The notes: a model not told the origin generated them from the sequence alone. DNA of 63,727 nucleotides from Anaerolineales bacterium (GCA_020060465.1 JAGVAD010000004.1:1-63727), one strand, 5' to 3'. Shown: positions 9,101 through 18,070, numbered from the stretch's first letter. A program made the numbers and translations.

Positions 9101-9847
9101 CAGCCGCACCGTGGTCGGTTCGCCCTCGCCGTACCAGATGCCCCAGGCAAAACGCAACAGCTCCTCCTCATCGAATTGAGGCGGAATTTCGAAGCGCGCC
9201 AGCTTCAACTCAGCATCCACAATGCGCTCGATCTTGAACGTCATCAGCTTCTCTTCCCCACTGCTCCAGGCGGAAAGCCCTATCGCCGGCCCGATCAGAT
9301 AAGCCCCGTCGCTCCACAACGAAGGCTCGATCAAATATGGGCTGACCAGCCAGCGGCTATCGCTGCGGGCGTGCAGACCACGATAGAGGATCCCAACCTT
9401 GCGCCGCTCTGCCCAGGCTTGCGCCACTAACTCCACCACGCGCACCCGCTCCGGGTCGGCGGATTGCTCCAGAATACTCGCCGCCGCCTTCGCCAGGCGT
9501 TCGGTCATGGGCTGTTTCAAGGCAGCAGCCAGCTTTTCCAGCCCTCTCGCTGCGTGCGGCTGAGCGATGCGCGTCTGCCGCGAAGCGCGCCGCGCCGCCA
9601 GGTAAAGCGCCAGCGCCTCATGCAGGTTCACTCGCACATTGGAGAGATACCGCGTGCGGTCAATGCGATAGCGCCCATCTTCATCTGGCACAATAGGCAT
9701 CTCTGTCTCCAACTCACGCCGGTCGCGGAAGATCGTGGCGCGGTCCACCCCGAACTCTGCCGCCATTTCACGATCGCTATAGGCGCGTTGCGTATAAAGC
9801 CATTCCATCTGGCGCAATCGCTCTGCTTTGCTCAAACCTCGTCCCAT
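6176..9847 (-). CDS. cas3: WYL-domain regulator fused to Cas3 nuclease-helicase
   Basis: 1223 residues from the ATG at 9847, which has GGAG nine bases upstream. Residues about 7-50 form a DeoR/HTH_11-like helix-turn-helix (AERLRQMEWLYTQRAYSDRE, then a VDRATIFRDRREL recognition helix). Residues about 148-230 carry a WYL ligand-sensing domain, ending DGAYLIGPA, followed by the C-terminal extension usual for WYL regulators up to about 330. From about residue 337 a complete Cas3 follows: HD nuclease (LHDLGK at about 401, HHGAW), Walker A APTGSGKT at about 624, DEVH at about 762, SAT, and QRAGRLHRH. Ordinary Cas3 is about 890 residues. No stop or frameshift separates the parts. The Cas3 half degrades DNA marked by Cascade; the N-terminal half is expected to bind DNA and a ligand, perhaps to autoregulate the operon (inference). 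Confidence 0.9.
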   Translation of the reverse strand: MGRGLSKAERLRQMEWLYTQRAYSDREMAAEFGVDRATIFRDRRELETEMPIVPDEDGRYRIDRTRYLSNVRVNLHEALALYLAARRASRQTRIAQPHAARGLEKLAAALKQPMTERLAKAAASILEQSADPERVRVVELVAQAWAERRKVGILYRGLHARSDSRWLVSPYLIEPSLWSDGAYLIGPAIGLSAWSSGEEKLMTFKIERIVDAELKLARFEIPPQFDEEELLRFAWGIWYGEGEPTTVRLRFAPGEATRRVKESKWHPTQEIEDLPEGGCIWRAQVAEWQEMLPWVRGWGADCEVLEPEELRSQVVHEANRLARLYSLVGQSSAREWMLWAKADVDSNRIHLLIYHLLDVGQVMLALWRLALPAQTRDALAGALGLDEENASRLLAFWAGLHDLGKAAPGFQRKYPPAIATLQAVGFTFPTPPAQAARHGAISTWALKRLLTEECNLSQEEATRVARMVGGHHGAWPTALELVPAAIKTSDRGDEIWEEARRSLFRLLAKVFQPPQDVHLPANLEMQNALLTLVSGLISVADWIGSMEGFFPFMDAEIPIEQYAARAARQAKRALYALGWVGWQAEGKTIPFSEMFPFNANSIQQMVAVAAEKLSAPALLILEAPTGSGKTEAALYAADIWLQTWRGRGLYIAMPTTATSNQMHQRVINFLLNRYPDKMLNLHLVHGAALLAEPKESITAISQDDEQPNQGRIRAATWFLPRKRTLLAPFGVGTVDQALMSVLQTRHFFVRLFGLSQKVIIFDEVHAYDTYMNILFKQLLRWLSAVGSSVILLSATLPEKTRRELVAAWLGEKTVSLEDHNYPRLTVAAGGEAKVFPLSASSSRLVKIERIGSEPQAIVASLSELLAGGGCAVVICNRVRRAQEVYSAVKEANIVPAEDLILFHARFPYNWRQEIEERVLRLFGKDGQRSRKTILVATQVIEQSLDLDFDCMITDLAPVDLILQRAGRLHRHPQNDAFRPESLSQPRLILAWPPEMDHLPQFGDDEFIYERAILLRSWAALRQHDQIILPQETSALIEEVYGAALQQEIEPELEQAIRQADEEARLTHEQEISQAKSRIIARPDDEDLLSDPNQNLEEEDQKVHISMRALTRMTEPGVDLVCLHQTKHGLALDPDGSGAPLDLDQPPTMDLATQLLRRAVHVQHWGVLKHFLGLPRHEAWKEVSALKYHHPVIFDEQGRCPLEGASLILVLSRETGLEVQKEAK
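8837..8848 (-). promoter_or_regulatory. Possible internal start for a stand-alone Cas3
   Basis: Inside the fused gene an in-frame ATG at 8839-8837 is preceded by AGGGAG with only three bases between. It begins the sequence MLWAKADVDS, which is where stand-alone Cas3 proteins normally begin, and would give an 887-residue Cas3 without the regulator. The spacing is shorter than optimal, so use of this start is uncertain. Confidence 0.3.
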
Positions 9848-10058
9848 GAGATCACTCCTCCATCTACATTGGCTATGCGAAGTAACTGCGCGAACGATGA
9901 CACATCCGCTCAATCACAATCAGGATGGACGCTCCCCTCAGCGCCCATCCCTGTCTCGGGTGTCCCCCCAACATTAATATAGCATAGCCTCGCGGCGAAT
10001 TCTGCAACATCCAGACGCACAAATTTCGCCGCGCGGCCCTGCTTTGCTCCAAATCGGT
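9848..10058 (-). promoter_or_regulatory. Upstream region of the cas operon
   Basis: 211 bp between the small winged-helix gene and WYL-cas3. On the minus strand an AT-rich stretch reading GCTATATTAATG lies near 9972-9986 and is the best -10 candidate, without a convincing -35. Just upstream is a 9-bp inverted repeat (CGCGGCGAA at 9991-9999 with TTCGCCGCG at 10025-10033). Its loop holds TGCAACA at 10003-10009, the half-site that also forms the palindrome at 10339-10357. Confidence 0.4.
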
Positions 10059-10499
<441 letters not shown>

Positions 10500-10504
<5 letters not shown>

Positions 10505-10532
10505 CAAGGAGGCTATGAACCTCCTCGTTTTT
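10500..10532 (-). terminator. Intrinsic terminator of the acs operon (possibly bidirectional)
   Basis: Stem AGGAGG at 10507-10512 with CCTCCT at 10520-10525 and a 7-nt loop. T-rich tracts follow on both strands (TTGTTTTGTTT on the minus, CGTTTTT on the plus). It lies about 70 bp after the metF stop. The stem is short, so efficiency may be moderate. Confidence 0.65.
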
Positions 10533-10599
10533 CTCTACACCTGTGGCAACCTGCGCTATGCCAGATGAGCGCCTTCCACAGCCTGGCTAAACTTCCCTG

Positions 10600-12060
10600 T
10601 TATGCTGGTTGCGGCTGCGACTGTGGAGCGGCAAGCCCGGCTTCGGTGACGATGCGTGGCACAATTTCCTCCCAACCCACCGCCATCAGATGGATGCCGT
10701 TCACGCCCTGTTTGTCCTTCACCGCTTCAATCAACTCCAGAGCGATCTGCACGCCCTCCTCTTCGGCGCCATCGCCGGCCTGCTCCATGCGCTTCATCAG
10801 CTTCTCCGGGATGAACACGCCCGGCACCTCATTGTGCATGTATTGGGCAACCTTCAAACTCTTCAGCGGAGTGATGCCCACCAGGATATACACCTTATCC
10901 AGGATGTTGCGCTTGGCCAGCTCGTTCAACCAAATTTCCAGCCCGTCGGGGTCATACACCAGGTTAGTCTGGAAAAACTGCGCTCCCGCGTTGACCTTCT
11001 TGTGTTCTCGAATAGCCTGGAAGCGCGGCTCCGAAGCGAAGGGCGAGGCGGCTGCGCCCAGGAAGTACTTGGGCGGGAATTTCATTGAACGCCCATCCAA
11101 ATACTTGCCTTCGTCGCGCATTCGGCGCAAAATCCACAACATCTGCACCGAATCGATATCCACCACGTCCATGCGCCCGCGCGGCTCCGGCGCCATCTTC
11201 ATGCTGTCGCCAGACAGACACAGGATGTTGCGCACCCCCAAAGCGTTGGCGCCCAACACCTCCGCCTGCAAGCCCACGCGTGTGCGGTCGCGGGCGGCGA
11301 TTTGCATCACCGGCTCAGCGCCGTTCTGCACCGCCAGCGTGCTGCACGCCCAACTGGACATGCGCGGCGTCGCCGAGGGACAGTCGGTGAAATTAATCGC
11401 TGCCACATACGGCTTGACCATTTCGATGTTTTGGATCAACTTCTTCGTAGCGGTCGTCACCGGCGGCGCCACTTCACAGGTGACCACGAATTCACCGGCT
11501 TTCAAACGCCGTTCCAACTCCGAGACCGGTTCGGAATACGCCGGTGGATGATATTCCGCGTCGCCTTGCCACCAATCCGGTTGGCGCACCGGACGGAATA
11601 CCGAATCCCAGGTCACCGCGCGCGTGGTGGGGTCTTTGGAGAGCATACCGCGAACAAACCTTCCGGCGCCGACCTTCCGTACCTGGGCCACCACATCGCC
11701 CCAGGTCTCCGTGCCGACCTTATCCCAATCCAGTGGCGGAAGCACTTCCAGAAGCATTTCCTCCCGCCCCATCTTGAACGCCCGATCATAGATCTTGTAC
11801 CAGATGCATGGACGGGTTTCATCTACGTAACAATGCTCTTCCGTCGAACCGCCGCAAGGTCCATTACGAACGCCTTTGGGGCACTCCATTGGACAGATAA
11901 AAGCTGTTTCCTGCAACAGACAGTTGCCGCACATTCGGCAACCAAACATTGGACCTTTAACCAGGCGCTCCACAGACTCGAGAACACGGGCGCCGAACGG
12001 TTCTCGTTTAAAGGGCAGGTAAGGTGGCTGCCACCGTCTTCCAGGAGTAAAGCCAGGCAT
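10600..12060 (-). CDS. metF: Fused MetV-MetF methylenetetrahydrofolate reductase
   Basis: 486 residues. Reduces methylene-THF to methyl-THF, the last step of the methyl branch before transfer to the corrinoid protein. Residues about 30-150 form the cysteine-rich MetV-type domain (CRMCGNC, CPMECPKGVRNGPCGG), which in many acetogens is a separate subunit binding iron-sulfur or zinc. Residues about 190-475 are the MetF TIM barrel with the catalytic-type Glu in VVTCEVAPP and the ending NGIHLMAVGWEE. The start has GAGGAG eight bases upstream. It is the last gene of the acs operon, and the only methyl-branch enzyme in this cluster. Confidence 0.9.
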   Translation of the reverse strand: MPGFTPGRRWQPPYLPFKREPFGARVLESVERLVKGPMFGCRMCGNCLLQETAFICPMECPKGVRNGPCGGSTEEHCYVDETRPCIWYKIYDRAFKMGREEMLLEVLPPLDWDKVGTETWGDVVAQVRKVGAGRFVRGMLSKDPTTRAVTWDSVFRPVRQPDWWQGDAEYHPPAYSEPVSELERRLKAGEFVVTCEVAPPVTTATKKLIQNIEMVKPYVAAINFTDCPSATPRMSSWACSTLAVQNGAEPVMQIAARDRTRVGLQAEVLGANALGVRNILCLSGDSMKMAPEPRGRMDVVDIDSVQMLWILRRMRDEGKYLDGRSMKFPPKYFLGAAASPFASEPRFQAIREHKKVNAGAQFFQTNLVYDPDGLEIWLNELAKRNILDKVYILVGITPLKSLKVAQYMHNEVPGVFIPEKLMKRMEQAGDGAEEEGVQIALELIEAVKDKQGVNGIHLMAVGWEEIVPRIVTEAGLAAPQSQPQPA

Positions 12061-12174
12061 ATGATTCTCTCCTCAATGCGCTAAATTCCGTTTAGGCAAG
12101 GGCGAAGGTCAGCAGCCCGCGACCATCGTCCTGACCATAGATCATCCAAAATCAAGTCAAGTTCGTTCAATAAA

Positions 12175-13098
12175 CTACTGCTCCAAATAAGAGTCAGCGT
12201 AAATCACCTTGTTGAGCAAAATTTGCACGGTCTTCCAGATTTTCACTTGCTCTGGATCGCTCATATCCACATCCTCTATGGAGGGTTCTTCCATGTTCGC
12301 AATGCGGTCGGCGATCTTCAAGTAGAGCCGTCCGACGGGCGTCGAGTCGTCGCGCTGTTCGATAATGCGGATGACCTCATTTTGCTTTTCATCCAACGGG
12401 TTAGCAATCATCATTTGCAAGCCTACACCCATCAGCATGGCCAGGTACACCCGATTGATCAATGGTCGGTTCTGACTGGGCACAGCGTTGGACACGTTCG
12501 ATAGGCCAACCGAAATCATCGGCGGCGGATCCCAGGCGTATTGCAATGTCCGCACCGCTTCGATCAGATGCGGGCAATATTCCTGACAGCCCGATACGGT
12601 CAAAACCAATGGATCAATAATCAGATCCTGCATGGGGAAATCAATTTCCAACATGCGCGGAATCAATTTTTCGACTGCAATGTTCACGCGCTCATCCGCC
12701 GCCACCGGAATACCCGAAGAACCCATGGTGAGAGCGATCAGGCGGGTGTTATATTTCTTGGCCAGCAGCGGCGTCTTTTCCAACCGTTCTGGTTCAGCCG
12801 AAGTTGAGTTGATGATTGGCTGCGCTTTTGTAACCTTCTTCAGCCCGGCTTCGATGCCGGCCAGATTGGTGGTATCAAAGCTCAGCGGCACATCCACCAC
12901 CTCTTCCAAGACTTGCACGATCCACGGGAAGACCTCTTCGCCGTCCTTCTTGCGCGGTCCCAGGTTCACATCCAGCGCTTGAGCGCCGGCTTCCACCTGT
13001 TTCACCGCCAGCTCCTGGAAGAACTTTGCATCGCGGTTCGCCAGGGCTTCTTTTACTTTTTCCGAGATAATGTGGATATTTTCTCCAATGATATACAT
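12175..13098 (-). CDS. acsE: Methyl-THF:corrinoid/iron-sulfur protein methyltransferase AcsE
   Basis: 307 residues, pterin-binding TIM barrel. Transfers the methyl group of methyl-THF to Co(I) of the corrinoid/iron-sulfur protein. Family segments are MYIIGENIHIIS at the start, AGAQALDVNLGP, the VPLSFDTTN strand, IINSTSAEPER and the GLSNVSNAVP loop. It is some 40 residues longer than the roughly 262-residue Moorella enzyme, with the extra length at the C-terminus (after DDSTPVGRLYLKIADRIAN). It sits between the CoFeSP activator gene and metF, exactly where its substrate and partner are made. Confidence 0.93.
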   Translation of the reverse strand: MYIIGENIHIISEKVKEALANRDAKFFQELAVKQVEAGAQALDVNLGPRKKDGEEVFPWIVQVLEEVVDVPLSFDTTNLAGIEAGLKKVTKAQPIINSTSAEPERLEKTPLLAKKYNTRLIALTMGSSGIPVAADERVNIAVEKLIPRMLEIDFPMQDLIIDPLVLTVSGCQEYCPHLIEAVRTLQYAWDPPPMISVGLSNVSNAVPSQNRPLINRVYLAMLMGVGLQMMIANPLDEKQNEVIRIIEQRDDSTPVGRLYLKIADRIANMEEPSIEDVDMSDPEQVKIWKTVQILLNKVIYADSYLEQ

Positions 13099-13175
13099 TG
13101 TGCCCGTCCCTTCATTTAGGTTTAATTGAGACTTTTAAACAATCCTGCGCGGCGTTGCATTGAAAATAGACCGCC

Positions 13176-15140
13176 TCATCCTGCCGAGGCGGGACTTTTT
13201 AACGCCTGGGCAATGGATGGAAAGCGGTTCAGATCGGTGTGCGGCAGAAACAACGCCGACATGAATGCCTCATAAAACGAATTATCCGCCGATAGCTCGA
13301 TATAGGTCATCCGCGTTGCGATCTCCTTGATGCGTGCGCGAGCGCGGTGATCCAGCAAAGCGTAATATGCGCCGCGCACCGAAGTATTACCCAAAAACTG
13401 AAACTTTTCCCAGGGCATATCCGGGAGCAATCCGATCTGGATGGCTTTTTCGACATTGATATACTTGCCAAATGAGCCGCCGATCAACATCTGTTCAATC
13501 ATCTCCAGCGGCACGCCCACGCTGTCTGCCAACACGCTGTAACCGGCATAAATTGCGCCCTTGGCTCGCAAAAGGTTATCAATATCCACATGCGTAATGG
13601 TAATGTCTTTGCCCGTCTGCGTTTCCTCTCCCCAGGCTATCACATATTCCAGGCCATATTCTCCTTCGCGGATGCGGTTAATACCCAGTTGTGTGTTCAA
13701 ATTGCCGGCTTTATCAATCACGCCGGTCATAAACATTTCCGCAAGCAAAGAAATCAATCCGCTGCCGCAGATACCGCTGGGTTTACCGCCGCCGATGACG
13801 CGATAAGTTGGCTCATACGTCTCACCGTTAATCCACACTTCCTCAATCGCCCCGCGGGTCGCCCGCATCCCACAATACACGCCCGCGCCTTCAAACGCCG
13901 GACCCGCCGAGCAGGCGCAGGCAACCAGCCAGTCATTGGATCCCAGCACGATCTCGCCATTAGTGCCTACATCCATGAACAACGTCAACCGATTGGTATC
14001 ATCCATACCAGAGGCAAGCACACCCGCGGTGATATCCGAACCCACATAGCTGGCGACACCAGGCAAACAATCCACGATCCCCAACGGGTTGATGTTTAAT
14101 CCCACCTCTTGACCGCTTAATAACGGCACATGGTTTACCGCAGTGATATATGGAGACAACCGAATGCTGGAGGCCGGGATGCCCAGAAAGAGGTGCATCA
14201 TCGTGCTGTTGCCGGCAATTGTCGCCTTGACAATCTGTTCCGGCGAAGCTTTCGACTCCCAATCTTTCTTGCGCACATTATAGCGTTGGCAAACTGTGGC
14301 GAGCAACTGGTTGATTGTATCCAACACCAGGTTGCGCATCTCGGCTGCCCCGCCGTTTTTGCTGGCATAAACGATGCGCGAAATCACATCCTCACCGCGC
14401 GCGATCTGACCATTGTATTCGGAGGCTTGCGCCTCTACCTGGCCAGTCAGCAGATTTACCAACCAAACAGTAACTGTGGTTGTGCCAATATCAATTGCAG
14501 CGCCCCAAATTGGCTCCTCTTGCGGAACGCGGCCGGGCAGGAGGTCAACCAGCCTTTCTTCGATATATCTTCCGTCAAACAGATCATGGACATCTAAGAT
14601 AGCAGTCACATTCCAATCGCCCGCGCGTAGCGCTTCGCCTAACTTGCGCAGAATTGGCAGCGGCGTGCTGACGCTGGTAAAGCCAGCCTGTTGTTTCAAA
14701 GCAGTCAGCAGGCGGCTAAGATCATCTGTTTGGTCCTCCAGGCTAGGTGGCGAGAGAGATAAATGCACCCGATGGATGGTCTGATCCAGCTCATAGTTGT
14801 AGCCCGGCGGTACGGTTATCTCGCTAACCGTGCGGTCCGTTGTCAGCCGCCGCTCGATCTTTTCCTGTGGCGGAATGGAAACACGGCAATCGCCTTCGAC
14901 CACCGTCTGGCAGGCTAACGCAAATCCCTGCGCCACATCCTCTGCCGATAAACGCAGTGTGCTGCGGCGGCGCACGTTTCCTTCCAAAACCTGAACCGTG
15001 CACCGTCCGCAGCGCCCTTGCCCGCCACAAGGCTGACCGATTTCCAGCCCGGCCATGCGCGCCGCCTCCGCCAGCAGCGTTCCGGTTGGGACACGCACCG
15101 GCTCGGTCAACGCATCAAAATAAACCAGGTGTTCAGCCAT
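13176..15140 (-). CDS. acsV: Reductive activator of corrinoid/iron-sulfur protein (RACo, AcsV)
   Basis: 654 residues. ATP-dependent reactivation of CoFeSP whose cobalt has been oxidised to Co(II). N-terminal [2Fe-2S] ferredoxin domain with Cys residues in QPCGGQGRCGRCTV and a fourth in ALACQT; a linker; then an ASKHA-type ATPase domain with AIDIGTTTVTVWL, DVGTNGEIV and the GGSFGKYINVEKA region near the C-terminus. Length matches RACo. It lies directly after acsC, encoding a subunit of its client protein. Confidence 0.93.
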   Translation of the reverse strand: MAEHLVYFDALTEPVRVPTGTLLAEAARMAGLEIGQPCGGQGRCGRCTVQVLEGNVRRRSTLRLSAEDVAQGFALACQTVVEGDCRVSIPPQEKIERRLTTDRTVSEITVPPGYNYELDQTIHRVHLSLSPPSLEDQTDDLSRLLTALKQQAGFTSVSTPLPILRKLGEALRAGDWNVTAILDVHDLFDGRYIEERLVDLLPGRVPQEEPIWGAAIDIGTTTVTVWLVNLLTGQVEAQASEYNGQIARGEDVISRIVYASKNGGAAEMRNLVLDTINQLLATVCQRYNVRKKDWESKASPEQIVKATIAGNSTMMHLFLGIPASSIRLSPYITAVNHVPLLSGQEVGLNINPLGIVDCLPGVASYVGSDITAGVLASGMDDTNRLTLFMDVGTNGEIVLGSNDWLVACACSAGPAFEGAGVYCGMRATRGAIEEVWINGETYEPTYRVIGGGKPSGICGSGLISLLAEMFMTGVIDKAGNLNTQLGINRIREGEYGLEYVIAWGEETQTGKDITITHVDIDNLLRAKGAIYAGYSVLADSVGVPLEMIEQMLIGGSFGKYINVEKAIQIGLLPDMPWEKFQFLGNTSVRGAYYALLDHRARARIKEIATRMTYIELSADNSFYEAFMSALFLPHTDLNRFPSIAQALKSPASAG

Positions 15141-15166
15141 AGGAAACGATTAACAACGGTACCAGC

Positions 15167-16486
15167 TTAAAGTGCCTCTTTCATAAATTTTGGCAGATCA
15201 ACCGCTTCGCGCGGACCCACCCGAATTTCCCATCCAGGGAGTTCTTCCTCAAGCTCGCCAGATAAGACCGCCACATGCCCTGGCAGCACAACGCGTTTGC
15301 GCTCAACCTTATCCGCGACGCTGAAAGTCTTGATAGCTTTGGCGATCCGTTCGGCGTCAAACTTACCCGCCGCCCAGGCAGTCAACACACTCATCCCCTC
15401 CGCATCACAGACGGTCAGCCAGGCAGGTAGGCCTGAGCCTTCCACTTCGTTCGCCACGCTGAAATAGGTGATGCTGAAGTTGGTGGTGACCAGCACCGGG
15501 CTGTTCGGTTGCGGGTTATTGATTTCGTACACACCAGGCTGCACCTGGATCGGTTTTTGAGGATCGGTATAAATGTTCTGGCGCAGCACCAGCAAGGGAT
15601 AAACCAGCTCTGGGGCAAAGTGATCCAGAACGATAAAGCCAGCGTATTTAACGATCGCCTGTGCCGCCGCCTCGGGGTTTTTGGGGAATACAATTGTGGG
15701 ATACCCCAATGGTCGAAAATTCTTCTTCAGCGCCAGCCGACGAATCTGCGTACTCAGGGCGAGCATTTTGCTTAAATTACCGCCATCAACCGCCAGAGCA
15801 AGATCTTCAACGCCTTTTTCCTTGACTTTCTCAGTTAACGCTGCCATGCTTTCTACATCCGGCGCAGAAACCGCCAATACAGCTTTATGTTGCTTCGCTA
15901 AATGGGTCATTGCTTCCCAATTATTGGCGTCAGCCGCGTAGATCATAACCGTCTCGCCCGTCAGGACTTTCAGACCCGCTTCCAAAACAGCCGCATCGCT
16001 CCCGACCAGGATCAGGGGCCGCTTACTCGCCGAGCGCACCGCCTGCACGGCTGCGCCAAACTTACCTGCCTCCCCGCTGGCTGCTTCAACCGCAAATCCA
16101 TCTACACCCAATCCAATACCTACGTAGTTCACCTGGTAAGCATCCGCTTTTGCGATCGCGTCTTTAATTTCTTCCGGTGATTGTAGATCATCAATCTTCA
16201 CAAATAAACCGGGTTTGTTATAAAAGGTTTTTTCATGGCGGAAAAGCACCACTTCATTGCCGGCTTTTACTTCATAACCATCGGATTTTAGCGTCACCAG
16301 GCGAATGGGCGGCGCCGCCGATTCAGCTAGCTGCGCTTTGGACTCTTCACTGACGTAGGGACATGCCGATAGCTCAACCTGCTTTGCTGCCAGCTTCATC
16401 GCAAACGCCAGGCAGGTGGGGAAGCCGCATTCCTTGCAATTGGTCTGCGGAAGCAATTTGTAGATTTGAATTCCTGAAAGAGCCAT
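15167..16486 (-). CDS. acsC: Corrinoid/iron-sulfur protein large subunit AcsC
   Basis: 439 residues. Carries the [4Fe-4S] cluster and the corrinoid used for methyl transfer to acetyl-CoA synthase. The cluster motif is at the N-terminus: TNCKECGFPTCLAFAMKL with a fourth Cys in LSACP. The middle forms a TIM barrel and the C-terminal third, including SITYFSVANEVEGSGLPAWL, is the corrinoid-binding region. Thirteen bases follow the acsD stop, so the two subunits are co-translated. Confidence 0.95.
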   Translation of the reverse strand: MALSGIQIYKLLPQTNCKECGFPTCLAFAMKLAAKQVELSACPYVSEESKAQLAESAAPPIRLVTLKSDGYEVKAGNEVVLFRHEKTFYNKPGLFVKIDDLQSPEEIKDAIAKADAYQVNYVGIGLGVDGFAVEAASGEAGKFGAAVQAVRSASKRPLILVGSDAAVLEAGLKVLTGETVMIYAADANNWEAMTHLAKQHKAVLAVSAPDVESMAALTEKVKEKGVEDLALAVDGGNLSKMLALSTQIRRLALKKNFRPLGYPTIVFPKNPEAAAQAIVKYAGFIVLDHFAPELVYPLLVLRQNIYTDPQKPIQVQPGVYEINNPQPNSPVLVTTNFSITYFSVANEVEGSGLPAWLTVCDAEGMSVLTAWAAGKFDAERIAKAIKTFSVADKVERKRVVLPGHVAVLSGELEEELPGWEIRVGPREAVDLPKFMKEAL

Positions 16487-16499
16487 AATTCATTTCCTC

Positions 16500-17465
16500 C
16501 TAAGCCGGAGTCATCAATTCTTCGATCGCCGCTTTCACCCGGCGAACGCTTTCGGGATGGCGCAGAACAAGAATATCTGCTCCAGACTCGAGCAAAGTCA
16601 TTGCGGTCAAAGTTTCCCAATGAATTGCCCGTTTCAGCCAATCTCCCCAGGCTTCGGGTACGCCATCGCCCACCTTAGACTCTTTTGTCTTCCAGGCCTC
16701 GAAACCAGGAGTCACCAGCATTGGTGATTGAGTCATAGCGTCGCCTTGCAACGCAGCCAGCCGTAAGCGCTCCATCACCGAGAAACCATATTCGATGCCA
16801 TAACCCAGCGCGCCAGTGGTCGGATCCATGATGATCCGATCGGTCGGCAAACCCATATCGCTGATCAAGATATTTAGCTGCTTGGCAAGGTTAACGTCCA
16901 TCGGCGTTCGGGCATTGACCAGATGACCATTCGCCATAGCCGTCGCCACAATTGTGCGGTAGTTTTTATCCTCACAGATGCCCAACAGCAGGCGTTCGCC
17001 CTTTGCGGCTTCAGCCACCGGGACGATCAAGGCATTGTCCATTTCCGCCTGACCTGGGCCAAAAACGATCAATGGCAGGCTGGTCGCTGCCAGCACTGCC
17101 TTGACGTTGGCGACCGCTGCTTCAGGTGTGTTTGGGTTGCCATTTTTGTCGGTAAGGCTTAAAGTGAGCTGAATCAGATCAGCACCTGCTTCTTCGGCTG
17201 CTTTTGCCCATTTCGCCGGGTCGTCAATCACTTCTTCCCAGGTCTCTATGAGCAACGGCGACCAGTCATCTGGCCTACGATCGCGAATCTCAATCGCCAC
17301 AGCGGGACGGCAGGGAGTCTCACTCTCAAAATGCAAAAACGGCAGCGAGGACTCGCCCCCTACTGTGACCGTTTTCCCACGCGTGCCGCCCTCTGCGGTC
17401 GTAGCGCCAAGGGTAACTTTCCGCACACTTCCGGGCCATTTGTCTTTTGGAATTTCAACAGGCAT
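16500..17465 (-). CDS. acsD: Corrinoid/iron-sulfur protein small subunit AcsD
   Basis: 321 residues, TIM-barrel partner of AcsC. Recognised by the N-terminal MPVEIPKDKWPGSVRKVTLG, by AGADLIQLTLSL, and by the RIIMDPTTGALGYGIEYGFS block shared by CoFeSP small subunits. The protein helps position the corrinoid and contacts the methyltransferase. Spacing to acsC is 13 bp. Nothing unusual in length or motifs. Confidence 0.94.
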   Translation of the reverse strand: MPVEIPKDKWPGSVRKVTLGATTAEGGTRGKTVTVGGESSLPFLHFESETPCRPAVAIEIRDRRPDDWSPLLIETWEEVIDDPAKWAKAAEEAGADLIQLTLSLTDKNGNPNTPEAAVANVKAVLAATSLPLIVFGPGQAEMDNALIVPVAEAAKGERLLLGICEDKNYRTIVATAMANGHLVNARTPMDVNLAKQLNILISDMGLPTDRIIMDPTTGALGYGIEYGFSVMERLRLAALQGDAMTQSPMLVTPGFEAWKTKESKVGDGVPEAWGDWLKRAIHWETLTAMTLLESGADILVLRHPESVRRVKAAIEELMTPA

Positions 17466-17497
17466 AATGTCTCCTCCGGTTCAACGTTTGTGAACTT

Positions 17498-18070
17498 TTA
17501 TGTGCTTTCATTTTTCTCACCCAGATTACGTTTGCGCGCTGCTTCTCGGCGCTCCAGGAACGTTTCGATGGGCGATTTTCTCTCTGCGCTAATGCCCAGA
17601 TCGCGCAATTCATCGAGATTGCGCGCTCCCAGATGACGTAACAAATGCTGGTAAGAAATCATCCCTGCCGGGTATTCGATTCCTCCGGCATGGTGCATTA
17701 AAAATAATACGCGCGAATGATGGTCTTGCATCAATTGCGCAGCCGCGGTCAACGGTATATCTGGCCGCGCTTGCGGCACATCATCCCGCATCACTTGTTC
17801 CGCTTTCAACTGACGCACATCCATCCGCGCATAAGCCTGGGCGATCTCATCCTGGCTGACCACACCCAATGCGTGTCCCTCAACTGGATCCAGTACGACC
17901 ACGGCTTCCAGGTTCTTTTCGACCATCAATCGCGCCAGATCAACGATCGGCGTATCTGGAGCGCAAGTGGCGACCCCAACCGTCATCAGATCTCGCACCA
18001 GCAACGGTGAGGCTTTTTCAGCATCTGACATCATCATCGGCGCACACACTTCGTCGGGGTCGGACACCAA
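17498..18070 (-). CDS. CBS-domain protein embedded in the acs operon
   Basis: 190 residues with two CBS motifs: one around VRDLMTVGVATCAPDTPIVD to GVVSQDEIA, the second around AEQVMRDDVPQARPDIPLTA to GMISYQHLL. CBS pairs usually bind adenosyl ligands such as AMP, ATP or SAM and regulate a partner. No catalytic domain is attached. It lies between acsB and acsD, so it may sense energy status for this operon (inference). The start is uncertain: TTG at 18070 or an ATG triplet from 18037. Confidence 0.85.
   Translation of the reverse strand: MVSDPDEVCAPMMMSDAEKASPLLVRDLMTVGVATCAPDTPIVDLARLMVEKNLEAVVVLDPVEGHALGVVSQDEIAQAYARMDVRQLKAEQVMRDDVPQARPDIPLTAAAQLMQDHHSRVLFLMHHAGGIEYPAGMISYQHLLRHLGARNLDELRDLGISAERKSPIETFLERREAARKRNLGEKNEST

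Noticed and set aside
11302..12084. A 260-codon frame antisense to metF.
   Set aside because: It lies over the conserved MetV-MetF coding sequence, and its His/Arg-rich translation looks like a shadow.
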